Source: Armatimonadaceae bacterium
Lineage (GTDB): Bacteria; Armatimonadota; Armatimonadia; Armatimonadales; Armatimonadaceae
Reading direction: 5' to 3'
Assembly (NCBI GenBank): GCA_030446525.1
Contig: JAUJNC010000030.1
Span: 1 to 45,352 of the forward strand
Length of the DNA stretch: 45,352 nt
Of the stretch, positions 34,761-44,851 are shown one piece after another. The position numbers and the translations under genes were made by a program. The notes beneath the pieces were generated by a model, which made no database searches, had not been told where the DNA came from, and was given only the letters and a program-made list of their open reading frames with translations. The first letter of the stretch is position 1; every line of letters begins with the position of its first letter.

Positions 34761-34938
34761 GCGTTGGCGTCGGCCAGCGCGAGCGCGGCGGGGCCTGGGG
34801 GCGGACACGGGCGCGGGAAGCGGTCCGGCGGGGCGCGACGGCCAGCGCGAAAGCCGTGTGGAGGTGACGACCCGGGAGCGGCGCGGGGCGCATATGCAGG
34901 ATTATAGCACGCCTCCGGCGCGGGCGACAAGGCTCGGG
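34761..34938 (-). pseudogene. truncated second copy of the HExxH gene promoter and 5' end
   Basis: Minus-strand bases 34938-34890 closely match 33941-33893: ATTATAGCACGCC is identical in both, then GGCGCGGGC-n-ACAAGG, with the same 7-nt gap between -10 and ATG (34893). The reading MRPAPLPGRHLHTAFALAVA resembles MRPVPLP...RTAFSAPSA of the intact gene. The copy ends at the hepT stop. Thus an MntA-HepT module now lies where the rest of the second copy should be. The surviving promoter points antisense to hepT. Confidence 0.6.
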
Positions 34939-35018
34939 ATACAGGGCCGGGGCGAGCGCATCTAGATCGGCCGCATGAGGGCCGGCCCCGGTGAACAGCC
35001 CGCGGCAACGGCCGCCGC

Positions 35019-36569
35019 TCATCGGCGTACCGGGCGGAACGCGCTTGCAGGGTCATCTGAACGCGCGGCCCGGGGCGGAGCCGCCGGACGGCTGTGGCCC
35101 CGATTGCGGTGCGCGTCGAGCAGCGCGGACAGGCGCCGCGCCACCTCCGGGTGTTCGGCCAGCACGTCTTTCTGCTCTGCCGGGTCGCTTGCCAGGTTGT
35201 AGAGCTGGGGCCGGAACTCCGCCGCGCGCCCTTTGCGCGCGTTCGGGTGCGGCCTGCCTTCGATCCACTTCCACGGCCCCTGTCGGATGGCGAAGTTCCC
35301 GTCGGCGCTGTGCACGATCAGCTCGGACCGCAGCGGCCGGGCAGGTTTCTCACCCAGAAGCGCCGGCAGGACGTTCACGCTGTCCTCGGCCCCCTTGCCG
35401 GGCGGCGGCAGCTCCTCGCCCACGATCGCCGCCGCCGTGGCCAGCAGGTCCACCAGGCTCATCGTCTCGCCGCACACCGTCCCGGCGGGCACACGGCCGG
35501 GCCAGCGCGCCAGGAACGGGACGCGGAAACCGCCCTCGTAGACGCTGTGCTTGCGCCCGCGCCACGGGCCGCTGACGCGCAGCCCCGCCGCGTGGGCCCG
35601 GGCCTCGGTGCTCTGCCCCTCTGTCGCCAGCGCGCCGCCGTTATCGCTCGTGAAGATCACCAGCGTGTCGGCGGCGAGCTTGCCCCGGTCCAGGGCGTCG
35701 AGCACGTGCCCGACCGAGCGATCCAGATCGTGCAGGTAGTCGCCGTAAGGACCGCAGCCGCTCGTCCCCTTCGCCTTCGCGGACGGGGTGATGGGCTCGT
35801 GGACGGCGGTGGGCGTGAAATAGAGGAAAAACGGGGCCCCCGGCGCCTGCTGCTCGATCCAGCGCACGGCCCGGCCCGTCAGCTCGTCCATGACCTCCTC
35901 GTCCTTGCGCTGCGGCGCGTCCAGGCCCACGTAGGGACGCCCGCCGTAGAAGGATCTGCCGAAGGGCTTCACTTGCGCCGAGCGGATGCCGAACACGCGG
36001 TCGTTCTCGACGAACACGCCGGTCACGTCCCCGTGGTTGGACGGCACGCCGAAGTGGTAGTCGAAGCCGACGTCCTGCGGGCCCGGGCGCAGCTTCGCGG
36101 TGTAGTCCGCCGGTTTCTTGTCGCCGTAGCCCAGGTGCCACTTGCCCACGGCGGCGGTGCGGTAGCCTTGCCGCTTCAGGAGCGAGGCGAGGGTCAGCCG
36201 GCCGGGCTCGATGTGCAGCGGGTCGTGCGTGCCCAGGACGCCCATCTTCAGCGACGTGCGCCAGCTGTAGCGGCCGGTGAGGAGGCCGTAGCGGGTCGGG
36301 GAGCAGACCGACGAGGGCGCGTTGGCGTCGGTGAAGCGCCGCCCCTCGCGCGCCAGGCGGTCCAGGTTCGGCGTCCGGACCAGCTTCGGGTCCGCGCCGT
36401 AGCAGTTCAGGCCGCCCACGCCCAGGTCGTCGGCCAGGATCAGCACGATGTTGGGGTGCTTGCCGGCGTCCCCCTCTTCCCGGGCAAGCGCGGGGAGGGG
36501 GGATGCCGCTACGGAAAAGGCGCCCAGCCCCAGGCGCCGCAGGAAGTCCCTGCGCGAAGTCTCGTTCAC
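35019..36569 (-). CDS. sulfatase, Tat-exported
   Basis: The 516-residue intact protein starts at GTG 36569. It has a Tat signal (SRRDFLRRLGLGAFSVAASP). The alkaline-phosphatase-fold core carries the formylglycine signature SSVCSPTRYGLLTGR (Cys89 would be converted), the first metal site NIVLILADDLGVGGLNCYG, AAVGKWHLGYGDKKP, LVIFTSDNGGALATEG and WRGRKHSVYEGGFRVPFLAR. It most resembles arylsulfatase A / N-acetylgalactosamine-6-sulfatase-like enzymes that remove sulfate from glycans. Such enzymes are abundant in Planctomycetota, Verrucomicrobiota and some Armatimonadota. It is the last gene of the murJ-murG operon, and a sulfotransferase is encoded at 2643. Confidence 0.9.
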   Translation of the reverse strand: MNETSRRDFLRRLGLGAFSVAASPLPALAREEGDAGKHPNIVLILADDLGVGGLNCYGADPKLVRTPNLDRLAREGRRFTDANAPSSVCSPTRYGLLTGRYSWRTSLKMGVLGTHDPLHIEPGRLTLASLLKRQGYRTAAVGKWHLGYGDKKPADYTAKLRPGPQDVGFDYHFGVPSNHGDVTGVFVENDRVFGIRSAQVKPFGRSFYGGRPYVGLDAPQRKDEEVMDELTGRAVRWIEQQAPGAPFFLYFTPTAVHEPITPSAKAKGTSGCGPYGDYLHDLDRSVGHVLDALDRGKLAADTLVIFTSDNGGALATEGQSTEARAHAAGLRVSGPWRGRKHSVYEGGFRVPFLARWPGRVPAGTVCGETMSLVDLLATAAAIVGEELPPPGKGAEDSVNVLPALLGEKPARPLRSELIVHSADGNFAIRQGPWKWIEGRPHPNARKGRAAEFRPQLYNLASDPAEQKDVLAEHPEVARRLSALLDAHRNRGHSRPAAPPRAARSDDPASAFRPVRR

Positions 36570-36614
36570 CGTCCGTGGTCGTCCTTTCTTTCGGCGTCGT
36601 ACGCGCGCCGTCTA

Positions 36615-37799
36615 CTATTTTTTGGTCATCTCCAGAAGCGCCCGCGCCAGGTCGCGCGCCGCCTCGGGCCGGGCGAGGGTGCGGGCGGCGGCGCCCATCG
36701 TTTGCAGGCGGCCCGGGTCGGCCAGGAGCGCCCCGACTTCGGCCAGCAGGCGCGGGCCGTCGCACGCGGCGTTGGGCAGGATCACGGCGGCGCCGGCGTC
36801 CACGGAACGGCGGGCGTTCCTCGTCTGCTCGTCCCCGCCGGTCGGGACGAGGGGGATGAAGAGGGCCGGCTTGCCCAGCGCCGAGACCTCCGTCACCGTG
36901 CCCGCGCCGCTGCGGCCCACCAGCAGGTCAGCGACCGCAAAGACGTCGCCGATCTCCTCTTGGACGATGCGGGTCAGGACGTACCGACGCCGCAGCTCCG
37001 GCCTGAGCTTTGCGGCGGCCGCACTCCAGCGGTCGTAATCCTGCTCCGTCCCCTCCGACTGCTTGCCGCACTGGTGGATGACCCAGTAGAGCGCGAGCAG
37101 CCCGGGCAGCACCGCCTCGACCGCCCGGTTGATGACCCGCGCCCCCTGCGCCCCGCCGGTCACGTAGACCGCCGGCAGGGCGTCGTCGTGGGAGAAGCCG
37201 AAGCGCGCGACCGCCCGCGCCCGGTCGCCTTCGAAGATGGCGGCCCGCACGGGGTTGCCGGTCACGAAGGCCCTGGCGCGCAGCCGTGGCGGCAGTTCCC
37301 CCAGCGCCCCCTCGAACGTGAGCGCGACGCGCCTGGCGAAGCGCGCGGCGATGCGGTTCGCCAGCCCGACCTGGACGGTCTGCTCATGGACCAGGATGGG
37401 TACGCCGAGCAGCCATGCGGCGATCACGGGCGGGACGGACACGTAGCCGCCCGTCGCGAAGACGACCGACGGCCGGAACCGCCACACCTCCCGCGCCGAC
37501 TGCGCCACGCCGACGGGCACGCGAAACAGGTCCACAAGGTTTGCCAGGCTCAGGTACCCCAGCAGGCGCGACGACCGCCGCAGCTTGCCGCTCTGCACAC
37601 CGGCGAACGAGATATGCGCCTCACGGGCGAGACGCGCCTCGACACCGTTTTCGCTGCCGACGTAGCAAAACACGGGCCGCCAGGCCGCCCCCTCGGCCAT
37701 CTCCCGGAGCGTCTGGATGACGGCGAGGGCGGGGCTGACGTGACCGCCGGTGCCGCCGCCCGTGACCAGGATCCGGACCGGCTCAGGCGGCGGGGGCAT
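36615..37799 (-). CDS. murG: undecaprenyldiphospho-muramoylpentapeptide N-acetylglucosaminyltransferase
   Basis: The 394-residue intact protein makes lipid II at the inner face of the membrane. Motifs: RILVTGGGTGGHVSPALAVI (lipid I loop), VGSENGVEARLAREAHISFA, VFATGGYVSVPPVIAAWLLG, VHEQTVQVGLANRIAARFA, VTGNPVRAAIF, VTGGAQGARVINRAV, VGRSGAGTVTEVSALGKPAL and LVPTGGDEQTRNARRSVDAG (UDP-GlcNAc site). It is about 40 residues longer than E. coli MurG. ATG 37799 overlaps the preceding gene by 17 bp. It is in an operon with murJ, which exports its product. Confidence 0.93.
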   Translation of the reverse strand: MPPPPEPVRILVTGGGTGGHVSPALAVIQTLREMAEGAAWRPVFCYVGSENGVEARLAREAHISFAGVQSGKLRRSSRLLGYLSLANLVDLFRVPVGVAQSAREVWRFRPSVVFATGGYVSVPPVIAAWLLGVPILVHEQTVQVGLANRIAARFARRVALTFEGALGELPPRLRARAFVTGNPVRAAIFEGDRARAVARFGFSHDDALPAVYVTGGAQGARVINRAVEAVLPGLLALYWVIHQCGKQSEGTEQDYDRWSAAAAKLRPELRRRYVLTRIVQEEIGDVFAVADLLVGRSGAGTVTEVSALGKPALFIPLVPTGGDEQTRNARRSVDAGAAVILPNAACDGPRLLAEVGALLADPGRLQTMGAAARTLARPEAARDLARALLEMTKK

Positions 37800-38633
37800 G
37801 GGATCCCAGGTAGGGGGCGAGGAAATCCCGCTGCAGCGCCAGCCCCTCCCACTCGTCGCCGGGGCCGCCGTTGACCAGGGTGTAGGGGCCGCCGAAACCG
37901 GCGGCGCGCGTCAGGTCGAGGCAGCGACGGAAGTCCTCCTGGTCGAGCGCGCCGGGACCGGTGAAGCCGGCCTTCGCATGGCACGACGTGGCCCGCGGCG
38001 CGATCGCGGCCAGGTCGTCGTACCTCGCCCCTCCGCCCCAGTTGCCGAAGTCCAGGCACAGGCCGACCGCGCCGCCGAGGCTGTCCAGCAAACGGTGCAC
38101 CTGCCCCGGGCTCGGCAGCAGCGCGAGCCAGTTTTCCGTCAGAGCAGCGCATTCTTCTCGCGGGCGCAGGCGGCGATCTCGGCCGGCCCGGCGCGCGGCT
38201 GCTCCATCGCCGCCTCGGTCGGCTCGGACTTCCCCGCGATCACGCGCGCGCAGGCTCGCCCCGAGCAGGGCCGCCGTGTCGATCCTTCCGCCGATCCAGG
38301 CCCGGTCGCGCGCGCCGTGCTCGGGGTGCGTGATGTCGCCGTCGTCGATCAAGGCGACCACATCTCGACCTTTGCGTCGGCTAAAGCGGCGCGCAGGCCC
38401 TGCGCCCAGATACGCGGCTTCGCGGCTCGGCAGGTGGAAGTGGCGAATTTCCATCGCGCAGAAGCCGAGCGCGGCAAGGCGCGCGGGTACGTCGAGCAGC
38501 AGGGCACAGCCGAGGGCCTTGCGCCGTACGCTGGCGCGGTTCGGGTGCGGGGGCGCCGGGGTAGGTGGCGCCGAGCGCGCGGCGCAGCGCCCAGGCCGGA
38601 CACCGCGGGACGAGGCGATCTCTGGATCTCCAT
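37783..38633 (-). CDS. sugar phosphate isomerase/epimerase (TIM barrel), frameshifted
   Basis: ATG 38633 (MEIQRSPRPAVSGLG) has AAGGAAAGG upstream. The pieces are in several frames: FCAMEIRHFHLPSREAAYL, LRAALADAKVEMW, LIDDGDITHPEHGARDRAWI, ALTENWLALLPSPGQVHRLL, GAVGLCLDFGNWGGGARYDD, SCHAKAGFTGPGALDQEDFR and GFGGPYTLVNGGPGDEWEGL. This is the xylose-isomerase-like TIM-barrel superfamily, with HAK and DFGN metal-binding-type strand ends. The C-terminal part shares the frame of murJ, giving a false fusion. It sits between murJ and murG and is the second such isomerase in the window. Substrate unknown. Confidence 0.6.
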
Positions 38634-38653
38634 CGGGAACGACCTTTCCTTGT

Positions 38654-40281
38654 CTAGGTGTGGCGACGGAACATCGCGCGGACGCCGGAGAGTTCGGGCA
38701 CGCGCAACAGGACGCTCGCGCCGACATAAACGGCGAGGGCGGGCCGCCTGCGGCGGCAAGCAGCAGGGCCGCGCCCGGCTTAGCGCCGGACAGACCGGCG
38801 CGAGCGCCCGCAGCACGCCCCAGGCGGCCCCGCGATAGGGCAGCCGCCGCGAAGATACGGGCCGCGCTCCCGGCCATGCCACCCCGGATGTCCAGCCCGC
38901 CGATGCGGCGGGCGAGCAGCACCAGGAAGATGCCCATGTTGACGGTCGCCACCAGGCTCATCGCCAGGGCAAGCCCTTCAAAGCCCAGCAGGTGGTTGAG
39001 GACGAAGCACGATAACGTGAACAGCACGATCATCGCTTTGGTGATCGAGAGCGGGGTCTTCGTGTCCTGCATGGCGAAAAAGCCGCGCCCCAGGACCGCC
39101 TGGGCCGACCACGCGAAGGTGCCTACGGAGTAGATGCGCAGCGCGCTCGCCGCCTGCGCGATCTCGGCCTCGCCGAACCTGGGGCCGGCGTACAGGAGGC
39201 GGATGATCGGCTCGGCAAGGACGGTCATCAGCAGCGACGCCGGGACGGTCAGGAACAGGATGCGCCGGATGCCGTGGCTGACCTCGTTGCGAAAGGCGGG
39301 CCAGTCCTTCTGCGCCGCCAGGAGAGAGATCGCGGGGAACAGCACGATCGCGGACGCCTGCGCGAAGATGCCGATGGGCGCCTGCGTCAGGTTGTACGCG
39401 TATTTGAGCGCGGATATCCGGCCGTCCGCCGGCAGGAAAGACTGGGTGATCCAGAAGCCGATCTGCGAAAGCGACAAGCCCAGAAGGGCGGGGAGCAGCA
39501 GCCGGCCGACCTGGGCGACGCCGGGGTGACGCAGATCGATCCTCAGCGGCCATCGCGCCCCGGACCGCCGCAGGTCCCAGATCGGCAGAAGGAAATTCCC
39601 CAAAAAGGCGCCGAGAAGGGCGCCCCAGGTCATCAACGAGATGCCGACCTGTGGCCGCGAGGCGAACAGCCACCCGCCGAGCACCCCGCCCGCGACGATG
39701 CTCACGTTGTAGATGACCGGGCCCAGGGCGGGCACAAGGAAGCGGCCGCGGGCTTGCAGCACGCCCATCATCAGGCCCCCCACGAAAAAACACCACTGCG
39801 CCGGCAGCAGGATCCGGGAAAGGGCCGCCGTCTGGGCGACCACGTGGCTGGGGAAGAGGGGGAAAAGAAGGCCGGTGACGGGGTAGGCGACGGTCTCCAT
39901 CACCAGGACCAGGGCGGCCGCCGCTATGGCGACGATGCTGACAAAGGAGCCGAAAGTCTTCCAGGCGTCGTCCTCGCGCCGGTCATTGACATACTGGGTG
40001 AAGACCGGAACGAACACGCTCGACAGCGCGCCCCCCGCCACCAGCAGATACAGCATGTCCGGGATGCGGAAGGCGCCGTTGTACGCGTCGGTCAAGGAGT
40101 TCTGGCCGAAGAAGTAGGCGAGAACGATGTCCCGGACCACGCCCAGCACGCGCGAGAGCAGCACAAACGCGATCATCATTGCCGTGGCGCGCGCCGCCCT
40201 GCCGGCCCCCGAAACCGACCCGCCACCGTTCGCGCCCGCCGTGGGCGCTTCGGACACCGCCGTGTTTGCCGCTTTCGTCAT
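38654..40281 (-). CDS. murJ: lipid II flippase MurJ, frameshifted near the C-terminus
   Basis: ATG 40281 starts a polytopic MOP-superfamily transporter of about 540 residues: ATAMMIAFVLLSRVLGVVRD, NSLTDAYNGAFRIPDMLYLL, GALSSVFVPVFTQYVNDRRE, LLPAQWCFFVGGLMMGVLQA, FLVPALGPVIYNVSIVAGGV, ITQSFLPADGRISALKYAYN and FFAMQDTKTPLSITKAMIVL. It exports lipid II across the membrane for peptidoglycan synthesis. The last 90 residues are broken; a neighbouring frame ends VLLRVPELSGVRAMFRRHT at the stop 38654-38656, which is the natural end. A strong promoter lies directly upstream. Confidence 0.9.
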
Positions 40282-40283
40282 CC

Positions 40284-40400
40284 TTAACGAGTATAGCCGT
40301 GCCCCGGCGGGCTGTCAAGCCAGGCGGAAAAGCGCGCGCCGGCGAGGCGGACGCGCTCGCCGGCGTGACTGCCCGGTTCGGTGGTCCAGATACGCCGCAT
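40284..40400 (-). pseudogene. 5' stub of an Asp/Asn-type aminoacyl-tRNA synthetase
   Basis: ATG 40400 gives MRRIWTTEPGSHAGERVRLA followed by G, very like the start of class IIb aspartyl- or asparaginyl-tRNA synthetases (the OB-fold strand xxHxGxxVxLxGW). After 21 residues the likeness ends (ARFSAWLDSPPG), and the stop is at 40284. The murJ promoter is embedded in the 3' part. A T-box-like leader precedes it, which supports a synthetase origin, but 21 residues are few. Confidence 0.45.
40290..40318 (-). promoter_or_regulatory. strong murJ promoter, leaderless
   Basis: Minus strand: consensus TTGACA (40313-40318), 17-nt spacer, TATACT (40290-40295). The -10 ends 8 nt before the murJ ATG (40281), so the predicted start of transcription falls within one or two bases of the A of ATG. 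Confidence 0.75.
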
Positions 40401-40420
40401 GTAGCACCGCCAACGGGCGA

Positions 40421-40494
40421 ATAAAACCCGCCCGTCGTGCGGACGAGGGGGCGTCGTGGTGCCACTGCACTTCGCCGCCCCCGCTCGGGGGCGG
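40421..40494 (-). promoter_or_regulatory. T-box-like riboswitch (stem III, antiterminator, terminator)
   Basis: Read on the minus strand: an eight-pair GC hairpin (40475-40494) like stem III; then GCAGTGGCACCACG (40468-40455), which contains the invariant T-box core TGGnACC; then CCCTCGTC pairing with GACGGGCGGG and TTTTATT (40452-40421), a terminator. The stub of an aminoacyl-tRNA synthetase begins at 40400. T-boxes sense uncharged tRNA and control synthetase or amino-acid genes. Stem I with a specifier loop is not recognised upstream, where the opposite-strand nusA promoter lies, so the riboswitch is either truncated or divergent. Confidence 0.5.
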
Positions 40495-40549
40495 CCTGTC
40501 ACCTGTCAATGGATCGACGGCGGCTGTGCCGCGCCGTCCCGGGCGCGGC

Positions 40550-40578
40550 TTGCGTCCGGGTTCCTGCTGTGATATAAT
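40550..40578 (+). promoter_or_regulatory. promoter of the nusA-ylxR-infB-ylxP operon
   Basis: TTGCGT (40550-40555), 17-nt spacer, TGATATAAT (extended -10 at 40573-40578). The leader to the nusA ATG (40691) is about 107 nt and contains the structures at 40607-40655. Confidence 0.75.
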
Positions 40579-40606
40579 CTGTCTTGGATTTATCGGAGCG
40601 CAGGGG

Positions 40607-40655
40607 AAGAGTGGGTCGCGCGCCCACTCTTTCTTTTCTATATGGCCCCATATAG
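40607..40655 (+). promoter_or_regulatory. nusA leader: terminator-like hairpin followed by palindrome
   Basis: AAGAGTGGG (40607-40615) pairs perfectly with CCCACTCTT (40623-40631), followed by TCTTTTC: an intrinsic terminator form. Seven bases later is the perfect dyad CTATATGG-CC-CCATATAG (40638-40655). Both are between the promoter and nusA, so they may attenuate the operon; autoregulation by NusA is a natural guess. Confidence 0.6.
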
Positions 40656-40690
40656 CGGGATGGCGGGCGGAACTAGGGAGATAGGGCATC

Positions 40691-41931
<1,241 letters not shown>

Positions 41932-41939
<8 letters not shown>

Positions 41940-42247
41940 CGCTACGGCGACCGGGGCGCGGCGGGCGACCACCACAAGAAGGTCGCAACCGGTGGGGGCA
42001 CGCCGGGTCCTATCCGTACGTGCGTCGCCTGCCGCACCGCGGAAGACGAAGCGGTCGCTGCTGCGCGTGGTCCGGCTCCCGGACGGCGCGGGCGTGGCAA
42101 CTCGACCCCACGGGCAAGAAGTCGGGTCGGGGCCTACGTCTACTTGAACCGGAATGCGTGGCGCTGGCCCTGAAGCAGAAGAAACTGGAGCGTTCCCTCA
42201 AAACGCCGATACCGGACGCGGCCGAGGCGCGCGCGGGCGACAGTTAG
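41932..42247 (+). CDS. ylxR: YlxR family RNA-binding protein (DUF448), frameshifted
   Basis: ATG 41932 overlaps the nusA stop. The N-terminus is basic and low-complexity. The YlxR signature RTCVACR is in one frame near 42015, [15 protein letters not shown] in a second, and [20 protein letters not shown] with [17 protein letters not shown] in a third, ending at 42245-42247. Several indels in 300 bp. YlxR is a small RNA-binding protein always found between nusA and infB; its stop at 42247 is 117 bp before infB. The order supports the identification. Confidence 0.8.
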
Positions 42248-42364
42248 CCGGCGGTGACAGGAGAAGGAGAAATCGGCCCCTTTTGTTTACAACTCGCACG
42301 GCGAAGCAGGGGGAACCCATGGAATCATACAGCGTTAGCGTTCGAAGGAAGTGAGGTGGCGGGT

Positions 42365-44407
42365 ATGCCGGTCAAGGTGTACGAGTTGGCAAAGAATTGA
42401 AGATGACGAACACCGAAATGGTGAACGCTCTTTCGGGATTAGGGTACAAAGGGCAGAGCCCTTCCCAGTGATCTCGACGACCAGACGGCAGGCGCTGTGC
42501 GCAGAAACAACAAAGCGGACGAGGAACGGCACGGGGGAAAACAAGCGCCGCCGACGCCCGCCGCCGACGCCGTCGAGTGCCGGCGAACATCTCCGTCAAA
42601 GAACTGGCGGAGGTGTTCGGCGTGGGGGCGAACGAGATCAAGAAGGTGCTGATGGGGATGGGCGTGCTCGCCGCGCTCAACCAGCGCCTCGCGCCGGACG
42701 CCGTGCTGCGCATCGCGCAAAAGCTGGGCAAAACGTCCGCGCCAGCGCCAGGGCGCCCGCCCGCGCGGCGGCTGTGGTGAGGACGCCCCGGCCGTCCGCC
42801 GGAGTGCCGCCGAAGCCGGCAGCGTAGGCACCGGCGCCCCGCGGCGGGGGCGCCGCCGGCCGCCCGCGCACGCGACCCTGGCGCCGCGCCCGCCCGTCGT
42901 CACGGTCATGGGCACGTCGACCACGGCAAGACCTCGGCGCATCCGAACATCGTCGCCGTCAAAGACTCGGGCGGAAACGCGCCGAAGGGCGCAGCACATC
43001 GGCGCGTATCAGGTCGAGGTGGACGGCAAGCGCATCACCTTTCTGGACACGCCCGGCCACGCGGCGTTCACCGCGATGCGCGCCCGCGGCGCCGAGGTCA
43101 CGGACATCGTCGTGATCGTGGTCGCCGCCGACGACGGCGTGATGCCGCAGACCGAGGAGGCCATCCAGCACGCCAAGGCCGCCCAGGTCCCCATCATCGT
43201 CGCGGTCAACAAGATCGACCTGCCCGACGCGAACCCGGACCGGGTGCTGTCGGATCTCACCAGATACGAACTGGTCCCGGAGGCGTACGGCGGCAACGTC
43301 ATCACCGCGAACATCTCCGCCAAGACCGGCGAGGGCCTGCAGGACCTGCTGGAGAACATCCTGCTGGTTTCCGAGGCCGAGGTGGATCCCCGGGCCGACC
43401 CGCACGGCAAGGCGCGGGGGACGGTGGTCGAGGCCAAGCTGGATAGGGGCCGGGGCCCCGTGGCGACCGTGCTCGTGCAGCAGGGCACGCTGCGGGTGGG
43501 CGACGCCGTGGTGGCCGGCGAGCACTACGGCAAGATACGCACGATGAACGACGACAAAGGCAACAAGGCGGCCAAGGCCGGCCCCTCGATGCCGGTCGAG
43601 ATCATCGGCTTCGGGTCCGTCCCGCGGGCGGGCGACCGCCTGGAGGTGGCCAAGGACGAGAGGGAGGCGCGGACCATCGCCGAGCGGCGCGAGCAGCGCG
43701 CGCGCGAGGACCGTCTGACGCAGCGCTCGATGGTGACGCTGGAGGACCTGTACCGCCGGATGCGCGAGGGCGCCGTCAAGGAGTTGAACGTCGTGATCAA
43801 GGGCGACGTGCAGGGCTCCGTCGAGGCGGTGCGCGACGCGCTCGAGCAGTTGGAGAACCCCGAGGTGCGCGTGCGCGTGCTGACCGCGGGGGTCGGCCCG
43901 GTGTCCGAGAACGACATCCTGCTGGCGGCGGCGGACAACGGCGCCGAGCCGGGCGGCGCCTTGGTGGTCGGCTTCAACGTCGGCGTGACGCCCGGCGCGC
44001 AGAGCAAGGCCGAGCAGGAGCACGTGGATGTCCGCACCTACAACATCATCTACGGCCTGATCGACGACGTGAAGAGCGCGATGGTCGGCCTGCTGGAGCC
44101 GGTCTATGAAGAGGTGCCGCTGGGCCGGGTCGAGGTGCGGGCGCTGTTCCGCCTGCCCCGCGGCACGGCCATCGCCGGGTCGTACGTCACCGAGGGGATG
44201 GTGCGCCGCGGGGCCAAGGCCCGCCTGTTGCGCGGCAGGAACCTGCTCTACACCGGCGAGATCGACACGCTCAAGCGCCTCAAGGACGACGTCCGCGAAG
44301 TGCAGGCGGGCTACGAGTGCGGCCTCACGCTGCGCGACTTCAACGACATCCAGGTGGGCGACGTCATCGAGGTCTTCGAGATGCGCCAGATCCCGCGCGA
44401 GCTATAG
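42365..44407 (+). CDS. infB: translation initiation factor IF-2, frameshifted in the first third
   Basis: ATG 42365 reads PVKVYELAK, then in the next frame [20 protein letters not shown] (IF2 N-domain). A second N-domain is [20 protein letters not shown] and [20 protein letters not shown]. The G domain starts near 42890 with PPVVTVMG, and G1 (GHVDHGKT) is in the adjacent frame. From 42990 one frame is open to the end: [15 protein letters not shown] (G3), [14 protein letters not shown] (G4), [12 protein letters not shown] (G5), [15 protein letters not shown], and the C-terminal fMet-tRNA domain ending [10 protein letters not shown]. All landmarks are present, so the gene is real; about six indels lie between 42395 and 42960. 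The linker is short (about 180 residues before G1). Confidence 0.92.
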
Positions 44408-44420
44408 CCCGTCTGCTGCA

Positions 44421-44442
44421 AGGGCAGGGCTTGCCCTGCCCT
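44421..44442 (+). other. intergenic hairpin between infB and ylxP
   Basis: AGGGCAGGGC (44421-44430) and GCCCTGCCCT (44433-44442) form a perfect ten-pair stem with a TT loop. It is not followed by a T run, so read-through to ylxP is likely; it may be a stability element. Confidence 0.55.
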
Positions 44443-44463
44443 GTTGCCATAACCATCAACGCC

Positions 44464-44745
44464 ATGCACATCGGGGTACTGACGCTGTACCTGTCCATCG
44501 ATTACGCCGATTCGCTGAAGGACAAGCGGCAGGTCGTCAAGAGCCTTCTGGCCCATGTGCGGAACAAATTCAACGTTTCCGCCGCCGAGGTGGACGACCT
44601 GGACGTCTGGCGCCGCGCGACTGTGGGGGTGGCCGTGGTGTCGAACGACGTGAAGTTCGCGAACCAGGTGCTGAGCAAGGTGGCGGACCACGTGGAGGGC
44701 GACGCGCGCGTGGTCCTCGACCACTACGAGATGGAGTTTTTGTAA
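44464..44745 (+). CDS. ylxP: YlxP family protein (DUF503)
   Basis: The 93-residue intact protein: MHIGVLTLYLSIDYADSLKD, KRQVVKSLLAHVRNKFNVSA, AEVDDLDVWRRATVGVAVVS and NDVKFANQVLSKVADHVEGD. This matches DUF503, a small ferredoxin-like-fold protein placed after infB and usually before rbfA in many phyla. The function is uncertain (ribosome assembly is suspected from the context). It lies 56 bp after infB. Here rbfA does not follow; the promoter for accB comes next. Confidence 0.88.
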   Translation: MHIGVLTLYLSIDYADSLKDKRQVVKSLLAHVRNKFNVSAAEVDDLDVWRRATVGVAVVSNDVKFANQVLSKVADHVEGDARVVLDHYEMEFL

Positions 44746-44769
44746 GGGTTCCGGGCGCCGGGGGTCTTC

Positions 44770-44798
44770 TTGACAGCCCCCTTGCCCGGTGCTACAAT
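44770..44798 (+). promoter_or_regulatory. promoter of accB
   Basis: Consensus TTGACA (44770-44775), 17-nt spacer, TACAAT (44793-44798) with TG one base upstream. The leader to the GTG at 44852 is about 47 nt and carries AGGGAG. Confidence 0.8.
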
Positions 44799-44851
44799 GA
44801 AACCCACTTGTCGGATTATCGGCCCTCTTGCGCCGGGATCAGGGAGATGGC

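Noticed and set aside
35094..37874. Long plus-strand open frame across the sulfatase and murG region
   Set aside because: It is antisense to two fully recognised genes and has the composition of a GC-rich shadow.
37783..40281. Apparent fusion of MurJ with a sugar isomerase
   Set aside because: The isomerase has its own ATG with ribosome site at 38633 and murJ has a natural end in another frame (38654).
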